This document shows positions 26,678-34,709 of a stretch of DNA of 40,478 nucleotides, one piece after another. The position numbers and the translations under genes are program-made. Position 1 is the first letter of the stretch. Every line of letters begins with the position of its first letter. Below the pieces are notes generated by a model. It was not told where the DNA came from and made no database searches. It was given only the letters and a program-made list of their open reading frames with translations. This DNA comes from Mucilaginibacter sp. (lineage in GTDB: Bacteria; Bacteroidota; Bacteroidia; Sphingobacteriales; Sphingobacteriaceae): assembly GCA_025929405.1 (NCBI GenBank), contig JAICMD010000003.1, positions 1 to 40,478 of the forward strand, written 5' to 3'.

Positions 26678-27394
26678 CTATATAATTTCCATATCGAATA
26701 ACTCAGCAATATGCTGCTGCAATTTTTGCTGTACCTCCTGCATATCCATTTCACGGCCCAATTCCTTTTGCAGTGTTGTTACCGCCTTATCAGTAATGCC
26801 ACAGGCTACAATGTTATTAAAATAGTTCAGGTCGGCATTTACATTAAGCGCCAGGCCATGCATAGTAACCCAGCGGCTGCAGCGTACACCCATGGCGCAA
26901 ATTTTACGCGCGTTTGCATTGTCGCTATCAAACCAAACGCCTGTATAGCCCTCATACCTGCCAGCCTCTAATCCATAATCGGCAAGGGTTAAAATTACGG
27001 CTTCTTCCAATGTGCGCAGGTAGCGGTGTATATCGGTGAAAAAATTATCAAGATCAAGTATTGGGTAGCAAACCAGTTGCCCCGGGCCATGATAGGTAAT
27101 ATCACCGCCGCGGTTTATAGGATAATAAACGGCGTTTTTTTCTTTCAATCCAGCATCATCCAGCAATAGGTTTTCGGGATTACCGCTTTTTCCTAAAGTA
27201 TATACATGGGGATGCTGGCAAAATATTAAATAATTGGGAGTGATAATATTGTCGGTATTTTCGCCGGCTGTTTGTTTTTCGCGCAGGGTTATCTTTAACT
27301 TAACCGTCTCGGCAAATATGGCTTCCTGTTTATCCCAGGCTTCTTTATAATCAATCAGGCCCCAGTCAAGCACCTGTACTTTTTTGTTTTTCAT
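26678..27394 (-). CDS. lipB: Octanoyltransferase LipB
   Basis: 238 residues. Transfers the octanoyl group from octanoyl-ACP to lipoyl domains, first step of lipoate synthesis. Signature RGGDITYHGPGQLVCYPILDL (95-115), K164 in ARKICAMGV, MHGLALNV and the acyl-accepting C198 in VACGITDK are all present. It overlaps the upstream PPTase gene by 4 bp (ATGA), so translation is coupled. The pairing makes sense in that PPTase makes holo-ACP, which carries the octanoyl group. No lipA is visible in the window. Confidence 0.97.
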   Translation of the reverse strand: MKNKKVQVLDWGLIDYKEAWDKQEAIFAETVKLKITLREKQTAGENTDNIITPNYLIFCQHPHVYTLGKSGNPENLLLDDAGLKEKNAVYYPINRGGDITYHGPGQLVCYPILDLDNFFTDIHRYLRTLEEAVILTLADYGLEAGRYEGYTGVWFDSDNANARKICAMGVRCSRWVTMHGLALNVNADLNYFNNIVACGITDKAVTTLQKELGREMDMQEVQQKLQQHIAELFDMEII

Positions 27395-28029
27395 CCCTTC
27401 ACGTATCCAATCATATAATCTTCGTATTTCAAATAGCCTACTTTATAATCAATTGCCACATCAGCTTTTTGCAGGCGGGCGGTAACTGTGCCCTCATCAG
27501 CATAGGTAAATGGCTGTAATGAAATGTTGTCTAAAAACGAAACAGCCTTTTGTCCATAGCATTTATAAATGGCTTCTTTAGCGCACCAGCACACATATAG
27601 TTGCTGGATTTTATTATCTGTGTCAATTGCAGCCAGTTCCTGCTGACTCATAAATTTATGGGCAATACGTTCAACTTTTTCTTTTACATTTTCAATGTCA
27701 ATACCTACAGGGCCGTTTTTGCTGATCATTACCGCGGCATAATCAAACGAATGGCTAAAAGAGATATGGTAAGGCATCGAAACCAGGTAAGGCTTGCCAT
27801 GTTCATCAACCTTGCAATCAATATAATCATCGGTCAGCAACATTTTACGCAGCAACACACGTGTACCCAGCCAGTGCAGGTGGCGTTTGCCATTGCTTAT
27901 CTGGTCAATAAAGGTTTTTTCGTCGTCGTCTAACTGTAGTTGGCTGTATAACTCGTTTGCCTGCTCTTCTATCTTCCATAAAGCAAACTCCGTATCATCA
28001 TCAACCCGTTGCCGGTATGCTATTGCCAT
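27391..28029 (-). CDS. 4'-phosphopantetheinyl transferase superfamily protein
   Basis: 212 residues from the ATG at 28027-28029 (MAIAYRQRVDDD); a TTG nine codons upstream is less likely. It attaches phosphopantetheine from CoA to carrier proteins. Mg-binding D111 and E113 in GPVGIDIEN, and the WCAKEAIYK motif (148-156, K151/E152/K156), mark the Sfp/HetI-type PPTase fold. The N-terminal region has the conserved RHLHWLGTRVLLRKML helix. Its length matches Sfp-type rather than AcpS (about 120). Whether it serves fatty-acid ACP or a secondary-metabolite carrier is not visible. Overlaps lipB. Confidence 0.93.
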   Translation of the reverse strand: MAIAYRQRVDDDTEFALWKIEEQANELYSQLQLDDDEKTFIDQISNGKRHLHWLGTRVLLRKMLLTDDYIDCKVDEHGKPYLVSMPYHISFSHSFDYAAVMISKNGPVGIDIENVKEKVERIAHKFMSQQELAAIDTDNKIQQLYVCWCAKEAIYKCYGQKAVSFLDNISLQPFTYADEGTVTARLQKADVAIDYKVGYLKYEDYMIGYVKG

Positions 28030-28053
28030 AGGGTAAAATTGCAAAAAGGATGG

Positions 28054-28061
28054 CAAACTTA
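28054..28061 (-). promoter_or_regulatory. Candidate -7 element for the PPTase-lipB unit
   Basis: Minus-strand TAAGTTTG, exact TAnnTTTG, 24 bp before the ATG at 28029. No TTG at the -33 distance. It lies within the 71-bp divergent space shared with dcd. Confidence 0.4.
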
Positions 28062-28100
28062 TGTCAATTAATTCTAAATTTAGGCCTCACAATACTCAGC

Positions 28101-28637
28101 ATGATCTTATCTGATAAACGTATTCTCGAAGAAATTGAAAAAGGCCATATTATTATTGAACCTTTTAAACGCGAGTGCCTGGGTACCAACTCGTACGATG
28201 TGCATTTGGGCAAGCACTTGGCCACTTATCGCAACCGGGTGCTTGATGCCAAAGTACATAACGAGATTGATAGCTTTGAGATACCTAAAGAGGGGTTTAT
28301 ATTGCAACCCAATACACTGTATTTGGGAGTAACTATGGAGTATACCGAAACCCATAAACACATCCCGTTTCTGGAAGGTAAATCAAGTACGGGCAGGCTG
28401 GGCATTGATATACATGCCACAGCCGGTAAAGGCGATGTTGGCTTTTGCAACACCTGGACGCTTGAAATATCATGCTCGCAGCCGGTAAAGGTTTATCATG
28501 GCATGCCCATTGGCCAATTAATATATTTTGTGGTTGAAGGCGATATAGAAACGCTTTATAATAAAAAGGATAACGCTAAATATAATAACCCTACCACCCG
28601 CCCTGTAGAAAGCATGATGTGGAAGAATAAATTTTAG
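28101..28637 (+). CDS. dcd: dCTP deaminase
   Basis: 178 residues from the ATG at 28101 (MILSDKRILEEI, the usual start of this family); frames further upstream are non-coding. It converts dCTP to dUTP for thymidylate synthesis. Motifs: SYDVHLGKHL (31-40), EGKSSTGRLGIDIHATAG (92-109) with the Ser-Ser-x-x-Arg phosphate site, and TLEISC with probable catalytic E122. Trimer family shared with dUTPase; a bifunctional enzyme cannot be excluded. Divergent from the PPTase-lipB pair. Confidence 0.96.
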   Translation: MILSDKRILEEIEKGHIIIEPFKRECLGTNSYDVHLGKHLATYRNRVLDAKVHNEIDSFEIPKEGFILQPNTLYLGVTMEYTETHKHIPFLEGKSSTGRLGIDIHATAGKGDVGFCNTWTLEISCSQPVKVYHGMPIGQLIYFVVEGDIETLYNKKDNAKYNNPTTRPVESMMWKNKF

Positions 28638-28691
28638 GCTTTTGTATCAATTATTTTAGTTGAAATCGATTACAATTAAGAAAATAGTTAA

Positions 28692-28699
28692 TATATTTG
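28692..28699 (+). promoter_or_regulatory. Candidate -7 element for the plug-domain gene
   Basis: TATATTTG, exact TAnnTTTG, 22 bp before the start at 28722. The nearest upstream TTG is 29 bp away, too far for a standard spacer. Confidence 0.4.
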
Positions 28700-28721
28700 A
28701 TTAAAGCCAATAAAAGCCATC

Positions 28722-31208
28722 ATGATCAAATATTTGCGCGCAGTATTGTTTTTTGCCGTACTTATGTATAGCTACTGTGCAGGTGCACAAACCGCAACTT
28801 CATTAGATAAAACGCTTCAATCATTACAAAAACAGGCCACAGAGTATCCGTTTGAAAAAACCTACCTGCACCTGGACAGGCCATACTATACCGTTGGTGA
28901 TACTATATGGCTTAAAGGTTATACGGTAATGGGGGCAAGCCATACATTAACCAAAATAAGCAGCATATTATATACCGAGCTTATTAATAGCAATAACCAG
29001 ATTATACAGACACTAAAATTACCTGTGGGTAATGGCCTTTCGCACGGAGCTATTATTTTACCAAGTACGTTAAAGGCGGGTAATTACCGTGTAAGGGCAT
29101 ATACCAATTGGATGCGCAATGCAGGTTCCGAATACTTTTTTGATAAAAAAATAAAGGTATCGGCTGTTTCTGGCACTCAGAATAATGTGGCACCGCCCGC
29201 TGCAATAACCGATGTTGATGTACAGTTTTTTCCTGAAAGCGGTAATTTAATTAATGGTGTTAATAGCAAAATAGCATTTAAGGCAGTTGCCAGCAATGGT
29301 TTGGGTGCCGATGTAAAAGGCGTAATATTAGATGAGCAGAATAAAGAAGTAGCTACATTTACCAGCAGCCACCTGGGCATGGGTACTTTTATGCTTACGC
29401 CAGCAGCAGGCAAAAGCTATAAAGCACGGGTTACTTATTTAAATAACCAAAGTAAAACCATAAACCTGCCTGCAGCTTTAAGCAGCGGTTATGCTTTAGC
29501 AATTGACAACAGCAATGCCGATAATGTAATTGTAAAAACAATAGCTGCCGGTGGCGCAAGCATGGGTAACGTAACTCTTATTGCACAATCGGGCGGGCAG
29601 ATATTTTTTGCGGGAAAAGGCAGTGCCGAAAAAAACGAACTTACATCGGCTATACCTAAAAGCCGTTTCCCATCAGGAATTATACAGTTTGTTTTGTTAA
29701 ATAATGATGGTTTGGCTGTAAATGAACGTTTGGTATTTATCCAGAATGCTGATCAACTGGATCTGTCTGTAAGTTCGGCCAAAACAACGTATGCCCCGCG
29801 CGAGAAGGTGACCGTTAACTTAAATGCTAAAACTGCAGACGGGCAAGCATCAACAGGTAACTTTTCGGTAGCGGTTATAAACGAAACTGAAATGCCCTCG
29901 AAAGAGACAGAAGAGAGTACCATATTTTCAAACTTGTTACTTACCAGCGATATTAAAGGGTTTGTGGAACAACCTAACTATTATTTTACCAATGTAAGTG
30001 ATAAAACACGTGCCGATCTGGATGCATTAATGCTTACACAAGGTTATCACAGGTTTGAATGGAAAAAATTAATTAACGGCGAAATGCCGGTACTTACTTA
30101 TGCGCCCGAGGATGAATTAACTATTACAGGGCGGATACTAACCAACTCAAATAAACCCATAGCACGCGCCAAGGTATCGTTAATGAGTATGGACGGCGGA
30201 TCAATATTGGATACCGTAACTAATGAGCAGGGGCGTTTTGTGTTTGACAGGCTTACATTTCTTGATAGTACAAAAATGCTTTTGAAGGCACTTAATGCGC
30301 GGGGGGGCGAAAATGTTAAAATACAATTAGATCAGGATATAGTTCCACCTGTAGTAAGCAATACCCCTGAAGCTGTTGATAATAACTCAAACGCGGCTTA
30401 TGCAGCACGTGCAAAAAAAATATATGATGATAAAATGAATTATGGGATCATTACCGATCGTACCCATATTCTTTTAGATGAAGTAAAAGTTGTAGGCAAT
30501 AGTGTTGAAGAGGAAAAAAAACGCGCCATACAATATTCATCTAATTTAAATGGCCCGGGTAATGCCGACCAAGTTATATATGCTGATAACCAGATGATAG
30601 GTTGCCCTGATTTTATAACCTGTATGCTTGGCCGTCTTACCGGTGTACAGCGACAAACAGATACAGATGGTAAAACTTTTTTGGTTATGCAAAAAACTCC
30701 AAACATGACAACAACATCTATAAAACAGATTGCTATGGGAGTAGTTTATAATGGCATATTTGTTAACCCGGATGAAGTAGGTGATTTTTTTCAAGAAGTA
30801 GACATGAGCACCATCGCAACTGTTGAGGTTTTAAGGATGGGAGCACTTACGGCTGCGTACGGCAGCAGGGGAGGAAATGGGGTTATTATTATTACTACTA
30901 AGCATGGCCCTGATTTAAATCTTGATTATGTTAAAAATAGTTCATCCAGCATTTTAAAATTTAGCCCTAAAGGATATTACCGGGCACGTGATTTTTACTC
31001 GCCAAAGTTTAGTATAGCTGATGCTCAAAAACCTGATTTCCGCACAATAGTTTACTGGAACCCATCGGTACAAATAAATGGTGCAGGCTCAGGTAGTTTT
31101 GATTATTTTAACACTGATAGTAAAGGCACTTACAAAGTAACAATAGAAGGGATTGATCAGCAAACCGGCAAAATTGGAAGACAGGTTTACCGGTATACCG
31201 TTCAATAA
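28722..31208 (+). CDS. Macroglobulin-like / carboxypeptidase-regulatory / TonB-plug protein without barrel
   Basis: 828 residues with signal peptide (MIKYLRAVLFFAVLMYSYCAGAQ). The N-terminal part (about 45-150) has the MG2-like opening EKTYLHLDRPYYTVGDTIWLKGYT, as in alpha-2-macroglobulin-type proteins. More beta domains follow (about 160-460), then a carboxypeptidase-regulatory-like domain (about 463-525, LTITGRILTNSNKPIARAKVSL). A TonB-receptor plug domain lies near 610-730 (GRLTGVQRQTDTDG, VEVLRMGALTAAYGSRGGNGVIIITTKHG). After the plug only about 90 residues remain, so there is no 22-strand barrel and it is not a transporter by itself. This layout recurs in Bacteroidota; its role is unknown. 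It may dock to TonB or to another barrel. Confidence 0.88.
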   Translation: MIKYLRAVLFFAVLMYSYCAGAQTATSLDKTLQSLQKQATEYPFEKTYLHLDRPYYTVGDTIWLKGYTVMGASHTLTKISSILYTELINSNNQIIQTLKLPVGNGLSHGAIILPSTLKAGNYRVRAYTNWMRNAGSEYFFDKKIKVSAVSGTQNNVAPPAAITDVDVQFFPESGNLINGVNSKIAFKAVASNGLGADVKGVILDEQNKEVATFTSSHLGMGTFMLTPAAGKSYKARVTYLNNQSKTINLPAALSSGYALAIDNSNADNVIVKTIAAGGASMGNVTLIAQSGGQIFFAGKGSAEKNELTSAIPKSRFPSGIIQFVLLNNDGLAVNERLVFIQNADQLDLSVSSAKTTYAPREKVTVNLNAKTADGQASTGNFSVAVINETEMPSKETEESTIFSNLLLTSDIKGFVEQPNYYFTNVSDKTRADLDALMLTQGYHRFEWKKLINGEMPVLTYAPEDELTITGRILTNSNKPIARAKVSLMSMDGGSILDTVTNEQGRFVFDRLTFLDSTKMLLKALNARGGENVKIQLDQDIVPPVVSNTPEAVDNNSNAAYAARAKKIYDDKMNYGIITDRTHILLDEVKVVGNSVEEEKKRAIQYSSNLNGPGNADQVIYADNQMIGCPDFITCMLGRLTGVQRQTDTDGKTFLVMQKTPNMTTTSIKQIAMGVVYNGIFVNPDEVGDFFQEVDMSTIATVEVLRMGALTAAYGSRGGNGVIIITTKHGPDLNLDYVKNSSSSILKFSPKGYYRARDFYSPKFSIADAQKPDFRTIVYWNPSVQINGAGSGSFDYFNTDSKGTYKVTIEGIDQQTGKIGRQVYRYTVQ

Positions 31209-31217
31209 TATTAACAC

Positions 31218-31259
31218 TTTACCTTGGCAAATGTATTATTGCATATTTGCCAAGGTAAA
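31218..31259. terminator. 15-bp perfect hairpin between convergent genes, overlapping a coding end
   Basis: TTTACCTTGGCAAAT (31218-31232) / ATTTGCCAAGGTAAA (31245-31259) with a 12-nt loop. The right arm encodes the last residues (TLANMQ) and the stop of the minus-strand gene. No T-run follows on either strand, so a terminator role is likely but not textbook. Confidence 0.6.
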
Positions 31260-32066
31260 TGTTCCCCAAAAATCAGTTGCTTTTGATACTTCTACTTCTC
31301 CGGTACCCATAGTGCTTTTGGGCACCACGGCTGGTGTGACACGCTGATGCGAAACACTTCCACGTATGGCAGATTCAACTGCGGCTGATGATGGAGGCCC
31401 ACCGCCCGGAGGCCCGGCTACTAAAACCGTACTATATCCAACAGACAATTGTCTTTCGGGCGCAGCACCCATAGCAGCATTAATTTTAATATTAAATGCC
31501 CATTCATTTTTAATATCATCCGCATGGAATAACTGTAATGGTATGGCTTCTTCATATATCAAATCGCCTTTGTCATCAAAATTCAGGGCGGTTTGTATAT
31601 TAAATGCGTTTTCGGTATTTATCTGCTCCTCGTCAATATCTTTAAATCCCTTAACGCCTATTTTTTTCAATTTGGTTAAATCGGCTCTAAGTCGTTTTTC
31701 TTCAAGGCTGCTTTTTCGGTCAGCACCTGTTTCCAGCCCACTCATAGGGAAAGTAATTATAAAGGTTTTTTTCTTACGCCCTTTGGTATCAATGCTCAGT
31801 GTTACACCTGATGATAATATGGCCGACTGCCTGATATCATCGGTACATTTTATAAGCAAATACAGGTTTTGTTTATCATTAGATAAACTATAATAGATAT
31901 TTTTTTCGGAATTATAGATTAAATTATCGCCCCATTCTTTAGCATCACCATCAATTATAATGGGCTGTTGAGGTGATTTTAAAGCTATAACTTGCGCGTT
32001 AACTGATGCAGTTATTGCAAGCAGGCTCATGCCATACAATAAGTGCCTGTAACTTTTATTCATCAT
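31236..32066 (-). CDS. Secreted CBM9/DOMON-like domain protein (paralogue 2)
   Basis: 276 residues. Signal peptide (about residues 1-24, ending NAQ). The domain starts with IIIDGDAKEWGDNLIYNSEKN and continues NLYLLIKCTD, LSSGVTLSIDTKGRKKKTF, the opening pattern of CBM9-like (DOMON-type) beta-sandwich domains that bind sugars or haem. A Gly/Pro-rich linker (AGPPGGGPPSS, about 217-227) leads to a conserved end ATDFWGTFTLANMQ. It is a clear paralogue of the gene just upstream, with the same length, motif order and C-terminal DFWGxFxLA. The ligand is unknown. A palindrome sits right before its start. Either Met1 or Met2 could be the start. Confidence 0.85.
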   Translation of the reverse strand: MMNKSYRHLLYGMSLLAITASVNAQVIALKSPQQPIIIDGDAKEWGDNLIYNSEKNIYYSLSNDKQNLYLLIKCTDDIRQSAILSSGVTLSIDTKGRKKKTFIITFPMSGLETGADRKSSLEEKRLRADLTKLKKIGVKGFKDIDEEQINTENAFNIQTALNFDDKGDLIYEEAIPLQLFHADDIKNEWAFNIKINAAMGAAPERQLSVGYSTVLVAGPPGGGPPSSAAVESAIRGSVSHQRVTPAVVPKSTMGTGEVEVSKATDFWGTFTLANMQ

Positions 32067-32076
32067 AATTTAGTTT

Positions 32077-32116
32077 AGGTCTAACTTTATTAAAGTTACT
32101 AATTAAAGTTAAACCT
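32077..32116. promoter_or_regulatory. Nested inverted repeats upstream of paralogue 2
   Basis: A 17-bp perfect palindrome TAACTTTATTAAAGTTA (32082-32098) lies inside a larger repeat AGGTCTAACTTTA (32077-32089) / TAAAGTTAAACCT (32104-32116, 12 of 13 matching). Placed 11-50 bp before the start codon, it may be an operator or a structured leader. Confidence 0.45.
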
Positions 32117-32148
32117 CAAATACCAAACTAAAGTAAGTATAACTGTAA

Positions 32149-32976
32149 TTATTGTTTTGCTAAATTAAATTTACCCCAAAAATCTACTGATTTTGATCCA
32201 GTATTATCACCATCAGGGTTTGTTTTATCAATTGTTGCTTTGTCAATATGCCTTACAGTGCCACCTCTGGTTACGCCGCCACTGCCTCTTCCACCACCGG
32301 ATGCTCCTGCAGCCATTCCGCCGGCATCAGTCTGCATGCCGCCATCGTTCATACCATTGCCGCGTTCAATACCATTTACTTTAATATTAAAGGCCCAATC
32401 AGCTTTTGTTGCATCAGCATTGGCATGGAAAAGATCAAGCGGAATGGTTTCTTCATAAACCATGTAACCTTTTTCATCAAAGTCAATGGCTGCCTTTATG
32501 CCATACATATTTCCCGCGCTTATTTGCTCGTCGCTAATATCTTTAAATCCGTCAACGCCATATTTTCTTAATTGGGTTAGCTGTGCCCTCATCTTATTTT
32601 CTTCCAAACTATTACCAGGGCGACGTCTGCCTTCCTGCCCGCTTACCGGAAAAGTAACAGAATATGCCGATTTTTTACGCCCTTTAGGGTCAATGCTAAA
32701 AGTTATGCCTGATGATAGTATGTTATTTTGTAACGTAGGATTATTGGTTCGCACCACCAGGTAAAGATTATTCTTATCATTGGCAATGGCATAGTTTATT
32801 TTGTTTTCGGCATTGTAATAAGCCAGGCTATCACCCCATTCTTTACTGTCGCCATCAATAGTAACCGCTGCTGCCGGTGCTTTTAAGGCTAAAGTAACAT
32901 CCTGTGCAAAGGTTTTAACAGTAAACATCATTTGTATGCTTACTGCCGATAGTAAATAATAATATGATCTTTTCAT
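32149..32976 (-). CDS. Secreted CBM9/DOMON-like domain protein (paralogue 1)
   Basis: 275 residues. Signal peptide (about 1-25, ending FAQ). It shows the same domain opening as its paralogue: VTIDGDSKEWGDSLAYYNAENK, NLYLVVRTNN and LSSGITFSIDPKGRKKSA. The linker differs: it is a long Gly/Met/Ala-rich stretch (about 203-238, GGMAAGASGGGRGSGG). The end is SVDFWGKFNLAKQ. The two genes are in tandem, 82 bp apart, and arose by duplication followed by divergence of the linker. No enzyme motif. They point towards the plug-domain gene 28722-31208, which also encodes an exported protein. Confidence 0.85.
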   Translation of the reverse strand: MKRSYYYLLSAVSIQMMFTVKTFAQDVTLALKAPAAAVTIDGDSKEWGDSLAYYNAENKINYAIANDKNNLYLVVRTNNPTLQNNILSSGITFSIDPKGRKKSAYSVTFPVSGQEGRRRPGNSLEENKMRAQLTQLRKYGVDGFKDISDEQISAGNMYGIKAAIDFDEKGYMVYEETIPLDLFHANADATKADWAFNIKVNGIERGNGMNDGGMQTDAGGMAAGASGGGRGSGGVTRGGTVRHIDKATIDKTNPDGDNTGSKSVDFWGKFNLAKQ

Positions 32977-33077
32977 TTTAATTCAGTTTTGTATAAAGGT
33001 TTAAAAACGTGAATTTAATTTTTTATAGCTTCAATTTAAAACTTTTAGTTTGTTTTTAAGTAAATTTGTAATTACAA

Positions 33078-33359
33078 ATGCCAACAGAAACCCAGGAGCA
33101 AACCTTTACTCTCGAAGAATTATTAGTAGGACTTAAAGAGATACATCGTTTAATTTTATGGAACGATGATGTTAATACCTTTGATCATGTTATTTATTGC
33201 ATGATGAAGTATTTGGATTACTCGGAATCACAAGCCGAAAAAATTGCCTGGAAAGTACATAACGAGGGCAAATGTGCCGTATTGGAAGGATCATTCACCG
33301 AAATGGAAATATACCGCAAGATTTTACAGCAGGAAATGCTTACGGTGAGTGTGGAATAA
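33078..33359 (+). CDS. clpS: ATP-dependent Clp protease adaptor ClpS
   Basis: 93 residues. Delivers N-degron substrates to ClpAP/ClpCP. Core motifs: HRLILWNDDVNTFDHVIYCMMKYLDYSESQAEKIAWKVHNEGKCAVLEGS, matching the ClpS N-end-rule pocket (LxNDDxxT-type, then VHxxGKAxV). No clpA/clpC nearby. A TAAATTTG at 33061-33068 is an exact -7 match but lies only 9 bp before the ATG, so the message would be nearly leaderless if it is used. Confidence 0.95.
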   Translation: MPTETQEQTFTLEELLVGLKEIHRLILWNDDVNTFDHVIYCMMKYLDYSESQAEKIAWKVHNEGKCAVLEGSFTEMEIYRKILQQEMLTVSVE

Positions 33360-33406
33360 TGAGTGGTAAATGGTGAATAGGTAATGGTGAATTATTATCA
33401 AATAAA

Positions 33407-33436
33407 AAAGGTCTTCATTTTAAAGTGAAGACCTTT
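33407..33436. terminator. Bidirectional terminator between clpS and ilvE
   Basis: AAAGGTCTTCA / TGAAGACCTTT, 11-bp stem with an 8-nt loop, followed by AATTTTTTTTATT on the plus strand and preceded by an A-run that serves the minus strand. Confidence 0.88.
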
Positions 33437-33458
33437 AATTTTTTTTATTGACTACTGA

Positions 33459-34535
33459 CTAATCTCCACTCACCAAATAATTCCACCCGTGGGTATCAGG
33501 CGCGTTGCCGTATTTAATATCGTTCATGGCTTTTAATGCGCGTTGCGAAAATTCTCTGTCTTTTGGTTCTATCTTCAAAGTGTATTCTGCACTATCATCA
33601 CTTATTGAACCAACTGATGCTATAGTGGCAGCAGTACCTGCGCCAAAGGCATCGGTAAGTTTGCCTGTTTTGGCGCCTTCAATTATTTCGGCAACAGATA
33701 CTTTACGCTCCTCAACCGGGAAGCCCCATTCGCGGGCAAGCGCAATAACCGTATCGCGGGTTACGCCATCCAAAATGGTATCCTGCGCAAGTGGGGTTAT
33801 CAGTTTGCCATCCAATACAAACATGGCATTGGCGGCTCCCATTTCTTCAATATATTTATGCTCCTTGGCATCTGTCCATATTAACTGGTCAAACCCTTCT
33901 TCGGTAGCCTTGCGTGCCGGGAACATAGATACCCCGTAGTTACCTGATGATTTGGCATAACCCATACCGCCTTCGGCAGCGCGGGTATAATGCGTTTCAA
34001 TTTTTACCCTTAATGTTTTTGAAAAATAAGGGCCTACCGGGCAGGTTAATACCATGTACTTATAAGTTTTTGACGGCGTTACGCCCAAATACTTATCGGT
34101 AGCAAACATAAATGGCCTGATGTATAAAGAATGGTTAGGCTTTTGCGGAATCCAATCTCTGTCCAAGTCAACTAAAGCAGCTATGCTTTGTATAAAAACC
34201 TCTTCGGGCATGGTAGGCATGCACAAACGCTTGGCAGATTTATTGAACCTGGCGGCATTTTTATCCGGACGGAAAATTGATACCGTACCATCATTGTGTT
34301 TATAAGCTTTTAAGCCCTCAAAAAATGATTGCCCGTAATGTAATGCTGATATACCGGGACCGACCAGAATATCACCATAAGGAACAATTTGAAAGTTTTT
34401 CCACTCACCATCTTCAAAGTCAGCCACAAACATGTGGTCTGAAAATATATGGCCAAAGGGTAAATTGTTAAAGTCCGTTTGCTCCAAACGGGAACTTTTT
34501 GTCTTGGTGATCTTAATGTCAAGCGTGTCGGTCAT
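33459..34535 (-). CDS. ilvE: Branched-chain amino acid aminotransferase
   Basis: 358 residues. Last step of Leu/Ile/Val synthesis and first of their breakdown; PLP enzyme of fold type IV. Markers: HYGQSFFEGLKAYKHNDG (66-83), IFRPDKNAARFNKSAKRLCMP, the PLP-binding K195 in GYAKSSGNYG, and the C-terminal ITPLAQDTILDGVTRDTVIALA. The length and sequence type are those of the eukaryote-like 'large' BCAT rather than the shorter E. coli IlvE (309). Monocistronic; near-consensus promoter elements lie upstream. Confidence 0.97.
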   Translation of the reverse strand: MTDTLDIKITKTKSSRLEQTDFNNLPFGHIFSDHMFVADFEDGEWKNFQIVPYGDILVGPGISALHYGQSFFEGLKAYKHNDGTVSIFRPDKNAARFNKSAKRLCMPTMPEEVFIQSIAALVDLDRDWIPQKPNHSLYIRPFMFATDKYLGVTPSKTYKYMVLTCPVGPYFSKTLRVKIETHYTRAAEGGMGYAKSSGNYGVSMFPARKATEEGFDQLIWTDAKEHKYIEEMGAANAMFVLDGKLITPLAQDTILDGVTRDTVIALAREWGFPVEERKVSVAEIIEGAKTGKLTDAFGAGTAATIASVGSISDDSAEYTLKIEPKDREFSQRALKAMNDIKYGNAPDTHGWNYLVSGD

Positions 34536-34563
34536 GGCTTTACGTTTTTAAATTTCAGAACTT

Positions 34564-34595
34564 GCAATTTACCTAAAAATCAATTGTGTTGCCAA
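34564..34595 (-). promoter_or_regulatory. Possible ilvE promoter
   Basis: Minus-strand TTGG (34592-34595), 20-bp spacer, TAAATTGC (34564-34571). The -33 part and spacing fit the Bacteroidota pattern; the -7 part has two mismatches to TAnnTTTG. Confidence 0.35.
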
Positions 34596-34709
34596 TATTT
34601 TTAACACTTAAAAGTAAATTTTAAGCAATAAAATATATTCAAAACATCATTTGGTATTATAACGAAAAGGTTTTGTTAGTGTTATTTGTACACTATTTAA
34701 ATGCGTATA

